64,000 nt of DNA from Atriophallophorus winterbourni (lineage: Eukaryota > Platyhelminthes > Trematoda > Plagiorchiida > Microphallidae): the NCBI GenBank assembly GCA_013407085.1, contig JACCGJ010001865.1:1-64000 (forward strand), read 5' to 3'. A program made the position numbers and the translations under genes. This document shows positions 25,004 through 35,757 of the stretch, piece after piece (the first letter of the stretch is position 1; each line of letters starts with the position of its first letter). Under the pieces are notes generated by a model, which worked only from the letters and a program-made list of their open reading frames with translations, did not search any database and was not told the origin of the DNA.

Positions 25004-25321
25004 ATTACAAATTCTTACTTGAGCCACTTCCATTGGTACACGCAAACCCGTCAAATCTCACTCCAGAGGACGCACCTTCCAAATCGCTCCTTGGCACTGA
25101 CACCGTATTTCGGAAAGTTCAAACAACACGCCCACAATACTACACAGTTGAACGATTTCGACACCATGGCTGTCATCTAAATATGTCCGATGTACTTACT
25201 ACAGAGCAGTCTGAAATGGCTTGGCGAGATCAGTCGGTTACTCTAGGACAGAGCGAACCAAATCGGTTTTTCTTTCGGAACGGAAATGATGCGCCGGTCT
25301 TCATGACTGTTTCTTTATCAC
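25004..25321 (+). CDS. Exon E of the large membrane-protein gene
   Basis: Acceptor …attcctgtggcag, donor TCAC followed by gtatgt. Phase 1 in and out. The 106 residues are probably beta-rich ectodomain: FRHHGCHLNMSDVLT contains an NMS glycosylation site, and RFFFRNGNDAPVFMTVSLS looks like consecutive beta strands. Another possible site is NLT near the start of the exon. No recognised domain. Confidence 0.9.
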
Positions 25322-25769
25322 GTATGTTAATTTGATAGGACTTATTCTGTCATGATGTTTTAGGTGTTTATTTAAATCGCTCACTATGCAAATGAGTTTA
25401 TTATACAATTTCGTAAGCCACATCAAATGTGAGGAACTCTAATGTTTATCCACCAAAGATTTTGAACGCTGCATCAGACTCTAGGGATTTTTGCATAAGG
25501 AATCATGTTGACAATCATTATCACAAAGTTTTGAAATCACGACATGGTTTCGAAAATGTGTGTGAAGCTTCTTCGGGTAATATTCTCACCATTTTGGTAC
25601 CAATTTATCAAGTGCGTTGAAAGCAATTGATAAAATTGAGCACTACACATAATTCCAAGTAATAAAGTCAAAACACTAATATACTGTTTTAATTTCGTCA
25701 GCTTGTTGCCAGACTCTGTTTAGCATTAGATGAGAAAGCTCTACATTCAAAATTATATGCAACAGTGTC
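25322..25769 (+). other. Intron sequence, nothing recognised
   Basis: A 64-codon open frame at 25429-25620 lacks convincing splice sites. No repeat seen. Confidence 0.4.
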
Positions 25770-26015
25770 AATCAAATATAACTTTGTTTACACTTATCAA
25801 CTGTTTCAAGTCTCACTGAACTCAATCTTACTGTCTGCACATGATGACGGCAAACAGCCAGAAACCGGTACTGGGGTGTAAGTGTGGAGAATGTGAGCAA
25901 CACAATACTTTGGTCATCCATAAGCGCCTTGAGATCTTGACCGTAAATCACGATGAAATTTTGTGTTTGAACAACGTGGTTCGTTGTATGAACCCTATGT
26001 AACAGCGGCATTCAA
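25770..26015 (+). repeat. Full-length retrozyme-like repeat unit
   Basis: A complete unit of about 240 bp, from ATATAACTTTGTTTACACTT to the start of the next ATTCAAGTATAGC, so both ends show the head-to-tail joint. The core at 25838-25874 reads CATGATGACGGC, AAACA, GCCAGAAACCGGTACTGGG: one change in the CTGATGA box, stem GGC/GCC, GAAA intact, ACCGGT intact. Confidence 0.75.
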
Positions 26016-26029
26016 GTATAGCGGATTTT

Positions 26030-26365
26030 TGTTCGCCTCCTTCGATCGATGACTACCATGGATGTACATCTGAAGCCAATGACTAAGGAGTTTGTTTGGG
26101 GTGGAACAATCTCTCCATCAGCTCTCACCGCGACAAGCAGAACTCAGAGATACGACCTCAGCTGCACGCCGACGGCTTGATCTACTATTAGTGGCTCAGA
26201 ATAATATTTGCTCCTCTCTGGATTGCAGACAACGCATTTCGCAATGCCTCCGAAGTAAGCGGTTAAGAGCAAGTATTTCTCGTCAATTTCAAGAGCTTTC
26301 ATATCATTTTGCAAACGTCTTCGTACCTCAATTTCGGTCAGCCCAATGGTCGACTTACTGACTTC
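26030..26365 (-). mobile_element. RTE-type LINE C-terminal fragment
   Basis: The minus strand shows the pattern REILALNRLLRRHCEMRC, corresponding to WEELALDRSLWRRGVKCC at 43400-43450, and then the finger region and a terminus antisense to GCCTCCTTCGATCGATGAC. It directly follows the retrozyme-like unit at 25770-26015. Broken by stops. Confidence 0.55.
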
Positions 26366-27449
26366 AGCTAACCAATCAGAATAATAAAATTAATGACAGT
26401 TAAATATTGAAATGAAAGGTCCACTTAAATGAATTGGTTGAACTTCTTTGTACGTCGCTTGCTTTTAAGCATAAGTTCAGCTGGGATAGTTTCCCATCCT
26501 GTAGAATTGTAATGCCGATAAAACATAAATGTTGAGTAATCTTCAATCTATTTCGTATGTGTGGCCTAAAATGGAAATTTTCCTCTTTTCCAAATCTCAA
26601 TAGAACACAATTTGGCTGTATACAATATATTTTATTGTCCTATACGAAGTGCTCAAATCGTCACATGATTTAGCTGGTTATTTCACACGACTACAAAGGC
26701 AAAGTATTCTATGCCGAAATTGCACCAATCATGAGATTGTTGGCATTTTATTATTAACCAATGAAATTACAACAATATTAGCCAATGAGAAACACCAGAC
26801 ACCGGATCCTTCCTATCATTGGTAAAAGTTAACCACCAGGACAGAAGGTTATTGTGCTTTAACAATTGGGTTATTTGTGGTAAGCATATATTTGCTCATT
26901 TAATCTTCGTGATGGTAGCATATATTATTATCGTTTAGTGAATTGAATTGATTGGATAGAAAAAAATACGCTTAATTTAAAGTTTCAATTTCTAAACAGA
27001 CAAAAAGAAACTCTCACAATATCTAGAAACGCATATTCTTTATTCCGATGAAAATATACTCAACTTCAGGTTTTTAATCGATATAATCTAAATTATCTTA
27101 ATTCTAATAATGTTTCATCAAAAATTACATATGAAATAAGTGTCTGCGAAATTGGTATCAATTCTATTGTCAGCAACAGTTTCATTTTATGATGGTTTGT
27201 TTTAAGTTCTACCCAAAGTTTTAATAATACTCGGTTGCTATAGCTACAACCCGGTGAAAACTTTAAAGTGAAAACTTTCAATATCAACATTATATCGATC
27301 CATTCTGGTAAATATATTTTTCCTCAACAGAAAATGCCCAAACATTATTCAGTTTATAAAAATGTTAGACTTTGAAAACACTTTTTCTAGGACTCGCTGT
27401 TCAAAAACAGAATCACGAAGTAATTCCTTGTTGACCGCTCAAGGCGCTT
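26366..27449 (+). other. Intron sequence, nothing recognised
   Basis: AT-rich; no exon, RNA gene or repeat identified. Confidence 0.4.
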
Positions 27450-27625
27450 ATGGATGATCAAAGTAACGTGTTGCTCACATTCTCCGCACTTACACACCCC
27501 AACTGGTTTCTTGCTGTTGCCCTCATCAGGTTAAGACGGTAAGATTAGGTTCACTGAGCCTTGTAACAGTTGAAAAGTTGTAAACAAAGTTAGACTGTGA
27601 ACCCACTTTGGTACGTACAACGAAC
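27450..27625 (-). repeat. Retrozyme-like repeat copy, minus strand
   Basis: Core on minus at about 27496-27532: ACCTGATGAGGGC, AACA, GCAAGAAACCAGTTGGGG. The first box and GAAA are intact, stem II is weakened and ACCGGT is changed to ACCAGT. Flanks match the family. Confidence 0.65.
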
Positions 27626-28407
27626 CACGGTGATTTCATTAATTTATTATAGAAATTATTGTTCAAAAAGCACTTAAACTGACCACTCGAAACTATCCAT
27701 ATTTCGGTGAATATGACAGCACAACAATCTTCAACTTATCAGTTTTTGTAAGTTGAAATCATTCTATATTTTTCAGTTTATTTCTTGGCTAGATAAAACG
27801 TTCAGTTTCCAGCAATCGTTAATATTCGTTGTTTTATCATCGTTAACCACGCAGAATCTTTAAAAATAATTCTGATTTATAAAACGCATCAATCCTTCAA
27901 GTTAAATACATGTCTTTCGGGTCACATGCGCACACCAGATCGAGGCACTTGTTGGCAAGTAAAATAATATGTTCACTTGTAATTTGGCTGAAGAAAATTG
28001 CCTCCATTCTATGAGTTCTTTTTTCCAACATTCTCGTAAAAGTGTTCAAAATATTCGTCGCTGAATTTACGACACGAAATTCCACCCAATTATTTCAGTT
28101 TAATTACATCCGTTCAAACATATAACAGAATCTGAACAAAAATGAAAAATACCCGATCTTATGTGTATCCTCCCCAATTTAGTACGTTTATTTTCGATTG
28201 AAAAACTATTTGTTCAAATTTGATAACATTGCTCAAAACCTCAACGGTTTGCAACGATACCATCAAAAATTGATTTTTATATTTGACCATCTGTTGAATG
28301 ATTTTAAACTTGAAAAATAAATTTCAAAATTCGCGCTCATAAAATCTGTCCCGAGTTAACTCGAAAAAAGCATTACTGCACGATTCGCTCACATGCAATC
28401 AGACGAG
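27626..28407 (+). other. Intron sequence, nothing recognised
   Basis: AT-rich, no repeat identified. It ends with two alternative acceptors, 28402 and 28407, for exon F. Confidence 0.4.
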
Positions 28408-28626
28408 AATGTTTATTTGTGTGGATGAAAACCCGCTCAGCTGTACGTCAAGAGACACGCAACTCGAACTTGTTCCCCGGGGAAGAATCGATGATTCCCG
28501 GAATTCATTCGATGAGGAGTAATCCTCAAGTATGGTCCAGAGTCTGGTTCGATTTCAAAACCCAGACATTGCTCCCGTCAGCGGGAGGTCGACGCGTGTG
28601 CGTACGTGCGTACGTGTGTCGTGAGG
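28408..28626 (+). CDS. Exon F of the large membrane-protein gene
   Basis: Phase decides the acceptor. Using AG at 28402 would put a TGA at 28426 in frame, while AG at 28407 gives phase 1 in and an open frame. The donor GAGG followed by gtaaag leaves phase 1, which fits exon G. The 73 residues start with CLFVWMKTRSAVRQET, carry NPQVWSRVWFDFKTQTLLP, and end RRVCVRAYVCREG. The nucleotide run of alternating GTAC/GTGC near 28592-28618 is simple but stays in frame. Family unknown. Confidence 0.75.
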
Positions 28627-29874
28627 GTAAAGATGTCGGAGTTTTTGGCGGCGGACAAGTAACAATAGAGGTCGTGTGCCATCACCGGAAATTACGAAGA
28701 ATCAATGTTGACTACAGAAGGTTGGGATTTAGTATTCTACGGGATTCAATCTGAATGTGGTTTATGTATTTAACTTTGCAAATAATCACACGTTTATATT
28801 TTACACTTTGATCTTCAAGTGTGTGTTACTAACAGGAATTCTGAAAATTTTACTCATGGAGTGTGATTGATCAAGTTATGAGACCACTTTGATTCAAATC
28901 ATTCATGAATATATATCGGAATTTTAGTTGCTCATTCAGATAATTTTAATCCCCATATTATTTTATTTGGCAATCCACTACATATCTATTCATCTCATTG
29001 CAGTGAATAACTAATTTTCAATCTGATAAAAATTGTTCATATTGCGTATTCGCACAAGTAAAACAAGTGCGATATTTACAGATGGTATAACTGTTGGAAT
29101 ATTGAATTCCTAATGAGACCAATGCCAATTGAATATCCGAACCAGATATATTGTTGTCATTCCTAAATTCTGCATATGTATAACTCTCGAAAGGTTACTA
29201 TGGAGAGAGATTTGACAGGTTTAATCAATGGTGAACAAATGCTGATAATGCTTCGATGACAGCTGATTAGACAATACAAGAATACGGTATTGAATGAACA
29301 GGTACTGTAATTATTGATCGGGGTTAGGTTAGAACTTGTAACTCTTCTATCTGGAAGGCAAGCGTGTCCTGTCGTGTTCGATGATATTGGACCCCTGCAC
29401 TTTTGGTCACACTTTAAAAATCGTGGGTGTGAATCTTGGTGTTTATCGAAAAATGTATCGAATCAATTTGTGCAAACCATCCAAAAGATCATTGCGTGAC
29501 CCAAAGTTGCAGTTAATGTTCAGTAGGTCTTAAAACCAAATTACAATTTCACTTTTACTTGCATCCGAAACAATCAAAGAAGTTGAAGGCACATCCATCA
29601 CGCTTTGTGTTTTTGCACAAGATCAGGTTCTACTGAATCGGCTGAAGTTTGGAAAATATTAGCGTGCAATCAAGAATAACTTGTTCTAACCCCATCAACT
29701 TATACGCATTCGAAAAAGGGATTGCAAACAGGTTCTTCCAGCTTATCCCGAAAGTGGTGTCAATTTTTAAGCGTTGACAATCAACTAAATAGGGCGAAAC
29801 GTTGACGCATTTCATCCAACGTCACGTTATTGACAAATCATACAAGTTATAAGGACGTGAACAGATGAAATTCT
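28627..29874 (+). other. Intron sequence, nothing recognised
   Basis: AT-rich, with a short frame continuing past the exon F donor to about 28754 (unspliced read-through). No repeat identified. Confidence 0.4.
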
Positions 29875-29990
29875 AATATTCGTATTTGCATGCATGTCCA
29901 TCATACAGACCTCACGGCGAGTTTCGTGCTGTTTTCACCCAGCATTTACGGACAGTATAATCAAGAACCGCTTTATGCAGTTTTCAGTTA
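29875..29990 (-). repeat. Retrozyme-like repeat copy, degraded core
   Basis: Minus strand GGTGAAAACAGCACGAAAC keeps the GCACGAAA half of the core; the CTGATGA box is lost. The following CATGCATGCAAATACG flank is as in the GTC-type copies. Confidence 0.5.
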
Positions 29991-30344
29991 GCGGGGATAC
30001 GCTAGACTGAAATTGGACATTGGCTTTACTGTAAATTTCGCCGATTCTAATAATTATCCAATTCCATTCAAAGGTAGCTCAAAATTATGGTTATAAATGG
30101 ATCGAACTTTCTCTGCATACTTCGTATCTGAAAGCCTTCGCTCGATTGTTATTACCAGCTAATTTTCACTGGTTGTTCAGGAATTTAATCTTCACATGGA
30201 TGTCACATCCTTTGATGGGACCAAATGTTGTAGGTTGCTGAAAATTCACTTGTCTTTTAAACCACATTCGATTTATTTTTCATCTGTGGCCTACTTTGGT
30301 GCCAATCCCTTAGTGATAATTTCGTGTTAGTCAGTGTGAACAAT

Positions 30345-30490
30345 GCAGGAGAAATTGTTTCTTCCACCAATCGGACTGTTAAGTCACATGAAATGGTGTT
30401 TAGAATAAAGCCGAAATGCGCTTGTGATGTAAATCCATGTTCGATACTGACCGAAGGAGGACAAAAGAAACAACAATATTTGTATGGGTT
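30345..30490 (+). mobile_element. RTE-type LINE fragment
   Basis: Nucleotide match to the plus-strand fragments at 20925-21045 and 24763-24890: TCGGACTGTTAAGTCA, later GATGTAAATCCATG, then GACCGAAGGAGGACAA. Encodes a wrecked zinc-finger-like end of the LINE ORF. Confidence 0.5.
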
Positions 30491-31339
30491 GTTGAATGTT
30501 CATTAATGCTTTCTGGTGCCTCTCCGCAGAACGTCCCTCCTACGATGATCGTTATATAAGTAGAACATTTTAAATTTTATGTGAACTGATCACGGAATAT
30601 CGAGATTAGGCGATTTCGCTCACTACTTGAAACAGTTGAACTGTCGCGAAGTCGACATACTGTTTCTCCGAATGCAAACAACTCGGCCATATGATAACAT
30701 AAACATCAATTAACAGTTCAAAGCTGTGACTCATAGTCATTAATCTCGATACATTCTTATCGATTTGGGGTCTAATCAGTCTGGTTCTGATGACATCATT
30801 AAACTTGTTGATGGAAAGCCCAGAGTAACCAATGGGAGTTCAGAAAAATTCATCTAAACTAACTCCACGAAGCTTCGAATATTTATTTGCCCTATCCAAA
30901 CGAATGACCATAATTTTGAATAAGAAAAACCAGAGTGAAATTGACATTTCGATGCGAACTACATCACGAAATATGATTAAAATTTATAGTCAGCATAGCT
31001 CATAGAATTTTCCATCTGTTTGCTCGATCATAACGAGAAATTTTGTAAATTGCTTCGTACTTTAAATTCTACAATTTTTTAACATTGCTAGATGTAATTT
31101 GGCGCACAAAGGCTTAAACTCTTTAAGTAGAAAAAGATGATGATGTATGATTGTAGTTTTGTTTAAAAAGAAAAATGTCCGGCAAGTTTTCAATATTCAG
31201 CGAGAACAACAATGTCCGTCAGAAACAAATGGGTGGAAAATTTCAGGTTTGTTGGAAAAAACAAGAAGACCAATGAATTGATAGACAGCCTGTTTTGTGC
31301 TGCATATTGTCGTAGCTCGTTTTCCGTCAATATCATGTT
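30491..31339 (+). other. Intron sequence, nothing recognised
   Basis: No repeat or exon identified. Confidence 0.4.
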
Positions 31340-31640
31340 TTCAGAAAAAGGTTGTATTGACGGGAAACAGCCGGAAAGCGGTAGTGATATGCAAGGAATG
31401 TGGATGTGAGCACTACAATATATTCATCTTTTATAAACGCCTCGATCGCTTGACCAGGAGGTAAGTTGTGATTCCGTATTTGAGCATCGTTGTTCTTTGT
31501 AAGAATCCAATAAAACAGTAACTTTGTTTACTACTTTACCACTGTTCCAAGGCTCACTGAAACGGATCACCTGATGACGGCAATAAGCTATAAAACGGTA
31601 GTGGAGTGTAAGGGATGGGGATGTGAGCACGACAATATAA
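31340..31640 (+). repeat. Two joined retrozyme-like units
   Basis: The first is partial (GACGGGAAACAGCCGGAAAG … GGTAGTGATATG). The second carries CACCTGATGACGGC at about 31568-31581, a mutated loop, and TAAAACGGTAGTGG, so its GAAA box is destroyed. The two are linked head to tail through the ACAGTAACTTTGTTTACTAC joint. Confidence 0.65.
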
Positions 31641-32049
31641 TTTAAAAAGATTGATTACGTAAATAGTTCACAGAATGGAGAATAAAATAGTGTGCTCAAT
31701 CGCACTTCATAAGAGAAATTACTAAGTCAAAATTGCTAGAGATTGACTTGATCTAACAAATGAGGAAACTGAAACATTGATTTTCAATCAATTTGTCAAA
31801 TTAGATGTACACACAAAAGTTTCCCGTTTTCTGCTGTCTCTTATCTTTTAGCGAGGACAAAACTCCGGTTAAGCAAACACGAAAACAATTGATAAATGAA
31901 AAAATGATTTTGAAGCTTTTATCATTAAGATGATTTGGATTCCGAGAGTGATTAATTCGTAAACATAATTGTCCGTTTGTAAAATATTTCATTGGAAATT
32001 TCGTTGATTCAATTTTCATTGTTTTCAAACACGTTAATTTTTCACAATG
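31641..32049 (+). other. Intron sequence, nothing recognised
   Basis: No repeat or exon identified. Confidence 0.4.
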
Positions 32050-32760
32050 GAATTCAAGTTTAACTGTTTAGCAATCTATCACTGTTTCAAGGCTCAATGA
32101 ACCTAATCTTACTTCATCGAGTGCTTCACTAAGAATCACTATGTGATTCCGTGTTTGAAAATCGTGGTTCGTTGTACGGATCAAATGTAACAGTGGCATT
32201 CAAGTATAACTTTGTTTACCACTTATCCACTGTCTCAAGGCTCACTGAACCTAATCTTACTGTCTCCACCTGATGACGGCAAACAGCCAGAAACCGTTAG
32301 TGGTATGTAATTTCGGGGGATGTAAGCAACACAATACTTCGGTCATCCATTAGCGCTTAACTAGGAATCACTAAATGATTCTGTATTTGAATACCGTGGT
32401 TCGTTGCATGAACCCTATTTAACAGTGTGTTCAATGAAAAACAGTTTATAGACGGTATAACTTTCAAGCATTTTCAGTTTAGAAACCGGTTGTCGTCTAT
32501 AAGTCTGGGGATTCAAATCACACATTACTTTGATCATCCACGGGCGATTTCAGTGCTTGAAAAGGAATTACTTTTTGATTCTATTTGAACATGGTGTTTC
32601 GTTATACGAAATGGCATTTAAGTTTAACTTTGATTGCCGCTATTCCACTGCTTCAAGGCTCACTTATCCTAATCTCAGCATCTCCACTTGAAACACCATA
32701 AACCGATTGTGGTGTGTAAGTGGAGGAGGAGGATGTGGGCAACACAATAATTGTACGATA
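32050..32760 (+). repeat. Tandem array of at least three retrozyme-like units
   Basis: Unit 1 (32050-32192) lacks the middle, including the core: TAATCTTACT runs straight into CATCGAGTGCTTCAC. Unit 2 (32193-32420, about 229 bp) has CCACCTGATGACGGC, AAACA, GCCAGAAACCGTTAGTGG at 32266-32304. Unit 3 (32421-32755) is diverged, with the AGAAACCGGTTGTCG part kept and a second partial unit fused behind it. The array shows that the repeat amplifies as head-to-tail multimers. Confidence 0.75.
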
Positions 32761-33297
32761 ATTCTAAATTTATTGTATTCTTTATATTGAATTATACACT
32801 GAAAATATTGATTGATTCTAAAAGTGCATTTATTTTGTTCATTTGTTGCAAAAGAGCAATAAGTTAACATTTAAAATAAAACGTTTATTATTAAAATTTA
32901 GTAAAACTAAATAGATTTAACAAAACATTATGAGATTAACATTTTAATACAATAAAACTTAGTTTCAAAATGTTTAATTTTTTAGAAACACAGGTAAAAC
33001 TTTTCCGGGTCACATTCAAATACTAAAATTCTGTTCAGCTAAATATTCTAAATCTTAATTTCCCAATTGTTGAATACAAAATATCCTAATTGTTTTCTGA
33101 GATTGGGACATATTCAACAAGGATTTCTCGATTTTACATTGTTCCTTTTTGTTTAAATAAACGTCAGCATTTTCTCCAACAAAACAACGTTACATATTTA
33201 CGCGATTTCCCGTGTGTATGTGCGTGCGTTTTCTCAAAATGCAGACAGTAAATAATTTCGGACATCCCACGACATATAGTTTTTTCGTTCACCATAG
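32761..33297 (+). other. Intron sequence, nothing recognised
   Basis: AT-rich. It ends with the pyrimidine-rich acceptor of exon G (tttttcgttcaccatag). Confidence 0.45.
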
Positions 33298-33544
33298 GAC
33301 GCGAAATTCCAAAGCTGTCAAACTTGGACATTTTCGCCACTGGTTCCTACGTTTTCGGCGAAAATTTCATTACTTGTACGCACATCTACCGCGATGGGAG
33401 AGAACAGACTATCCCGGGAGATTTTGTGGGGGGAAAATGTTGTTCGAGTATAACCAACTTCAAAGCTAGTCTGCTTGGCGTTGAAAAGTTCAAATCAATC
33501 ATTCTTGGTTCTCGTTTGGCTACGCTGTTTGTTTCAACAAAGAG
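33298..33544 (+). CDS. Exon G of the large membrane-protein gene
   Basis: The acceptor at 33297 gives phase 1 in, matching exon F. The 82 residues read REIPKLSNLDIFATGSYVFG, then CTHIYRDGREQTIPGDFVGG, then KCCSS: a probable beta-sheet ectodomain with a Cys pair. The best donor (AAGAG followed by gttgtg) leaves phase 2, but the following exon needs phase 1. Weaker donors at 33448, 33508 and 33514 would leave phase 1, so the true 3' end is uncertain. The longer frame starting at 33212 in another phase is not used. Confidence 0.75.
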
Positions 33545-33625
33545 GTTGTGAATTGACAAAAATTATTTTGTCGTTTGAAAAACATACATACTGGACATTC
33601 TTGTTCAAATATGAATAAAATTTAG

Positions 33626-33843
33626 GTTGTGGCGTAGTTTGTGATAAAAAATCACATATATTGTGGAATAAAGTAACAGGAACTCATACCTTCCATTTTC
33701 GAGAGATGTTCGACCTTGATGTGTTTCCGTGTACCAGCGGAAAAGTTAAAAGTATAAAAGCGCCGCGAATAAAATGTAACTATGCGAACACAATTCAAAT
33801 CAAATGCCAACATGAGGCACTCAAGACAGAGAAGAAGTCATAT
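33626..33843 (+). CDS. Exon H of the large membrane-protein gene
   Basis: Acceptor aaatttag at 33625 (alternative at 33679), donor TCATAT followed by gtaaga. Leaves phase 0. The residues CGVVCDKKSHILWNK, then FHFREMFDLDVFPC, then RIKCNYANTIQIKCQHEAL show regularly spaced Cys typical of secreted or extracellular modules. The incoming phase 1 does not fit the strongest donor of exon G, so either a weaker donor or an undetected small exon is involved. Confidence 0.65.
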
Positions 33844-35562
33844 GTAAGATAGAATGCAGTTCACGTATAGAATTTTAACACTACAATTGGAATATACATG
33901 CCTTGAAACAGTGGAGAAATGATAAGCAAGATGCATGAACCTGGTGGAACTTGAAGCAATAAAATAATTCAATCGTTAGAATTTCTTATACTGCAATAGG
34001 TACTAATACATTTTCTTTATACATGATTTTACCCAGTACATCATAAAAGTCATGTAATGAAAAGTCAAAGTTTGGATTGTAGTTACAATTGAATCGAACT
34101 TGTGGGGTGTCATTCTTTTTAATTAGAATAAAATCAATAAATAAACGCGAACATATGTAGACCAATGAATAGCACTGCTGATCTGAAATTTATTCAAAAC
34201 GAAAACCCAGACATTCCCAAAACTGGTGAAAAATCTATCATATGATAAAATCCTAATGCCATTTATCCTACTAAGCTTTGCATAGAGATTAGAATTAAAT
34301 TAGCCTCAATCTTTCAACGCAGATAGTATAATTGATACGCGATTCCAAATGGTTATCAAACGAATGGAAAAAATTAAAATCGAGTCTCATGTTGATAAAC
34401 AAAATCGAGCAATAACGGCAACTACCAAAATTATCTGAATGAACTTTTCCTTGAATATTCATTTCCTTCATACATGATTCCCCATAACCTATGTTTGCTA
34501 AATTGAGCCAGTGGTTTTCTCCATTCTTGATTTACATCAAACAGAAACCACAAAACTTTCCAGTGGTTCGTAACACATTCGTAAAAATTCTGGTTTATTT
34601 TATCCAACTCTCATCAGTTCATTCTCAACTCAATGCTATCGCGCGCACCTATTTAACAATATACATCTAGCATGCTATCTGTTCATAAATGTATAGTTGT
34701 ATATGTATTGGTGTCCATTTTTGGGAATTTCTTCCAGAGTTCCATGCTGGAACTTGTGCTTACGATGAAAAGGTCTCGCGTGTGTAACCTACATGTTCGA
34801 TAAATACAAAATACATTTACAAATACATTTTGTTGCTAATGTACCAGACAGTCAAGTTATGAGCATATGGTCTTGCGAAATATTGTTACTTCAAGCTCAA
34901 ATTTCATGTAAATTGTAGATCATGCCATAGCGATTTAAAAAGGGGTTATTTTTGTTCCGCAAATATTAATTTGTAATATCATATGACATCATCGCGCTTC
35001 ACCAATGTTCGCAGGAAAATAATTTATTATATAGCAAGTCGTTATTTAATATATTAAAATACCTTTGACTTTAGTATCAAATTGCCGTCTTTATTTCAGT
35101 AATATTTCAAATATATCAGCAGATTTAAACACCGTGTCTATTTAAATGATAATCTAACTTTAGAGTGACTGCAAATTTTATGTCCGAGTACTAAGTTTCC
35201 ACAATTTATAGGCTGAAAGCAATTAATCTTACAATATTAATCTAATTGTGATAAAGAGAAAACATCCAGTGGTACGCCTATGGTATCTATGAGAAATGCA
35301 GAAAATTAAGATCCAGATAGATCTATTAAAAGACGTCTGTGGTTTTATACCATGAGGAATCGTACTTATTTTTAATGAGAAGAATGATTTTTCTCGGTAA
35401 TCCACTTAGAAATATCAACTTATGTCTCTCTCAAATCTCGGAAACAAGTAGCAGCAATATTCCAAAACACTGTGTATGAATACCAATTACATTATGTAGC
35501 ATTTTTCCCAGGAACTTTGATCAATATCTTTCAATGTGTTATTAACTTTTAATCGTTTTCAG
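33844..35562 (+). other. Intron sequence with one possible small exon
   Basis: No repeats recognised. A possible small exon lies at 34738-34783 (separate entry). Confidence 0.45.
34738..34783 (+). CDS. Possible 46-nt exon of the large gene
   Basis: A strong tract (ccatttttgggaatttcttccag) precedes it. Using the weak donor TGT followed by gtaacc, its length is 1 mod 3 and it would convert phase 0 (exon H) to phase 1 (exon I), which is exactly what is missing. It would encode SSMLELVLTMKRSRV. The stronger donor at 34772 would give the wrong phase. Supported only by phase logic. Confidence 0.35.
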
Positions 35563-35757
35563 CAAATAGTTCAGTTATTCGAGAAGCACTTTGCGAAAAT
35601 CCCAAACTTTCTACTCCAAACCGTATAGAAGTTACGCGGTCGAACCAAGTCGTAAATCGGGTATCTTCGCGCGACATTTGGCAGCCCAACATCCAAATCT
35701 CACCGCGCAAATTAGCATACGTCAATCGAACGGTTCAACTGATCCTCGTGCTCAACG
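35563..35757 (+). CDS. Exon I of the large membrane-protein gene
   Basis: Acceptor …ttaatcgttttcag, donor AACG followed by gtgagt (strong). The 65 residues contain NSSVIREALC and VNRTVQLILVLNG, each with a glycosylation site. Phase 1 out joins exactly to exon J more than 5 kb downstream. Last part of the ectodomain before the membrane domain. Confidence 0.87.

Noticed and set aside
28403..28520. Apparent frameshift or stop in exon F when the first acceptor (28402) is used
   Set aside because: Using the AG at 28407 instead gives the right phase and an open frame to the donor at 28627, so no frameshift is needed.
33212..33469. Open frame of 85 codons overlapping exon G
   Set aside because: It lies in another phase, crosses the good acceptor at 33297 and does not fit either neighbour.
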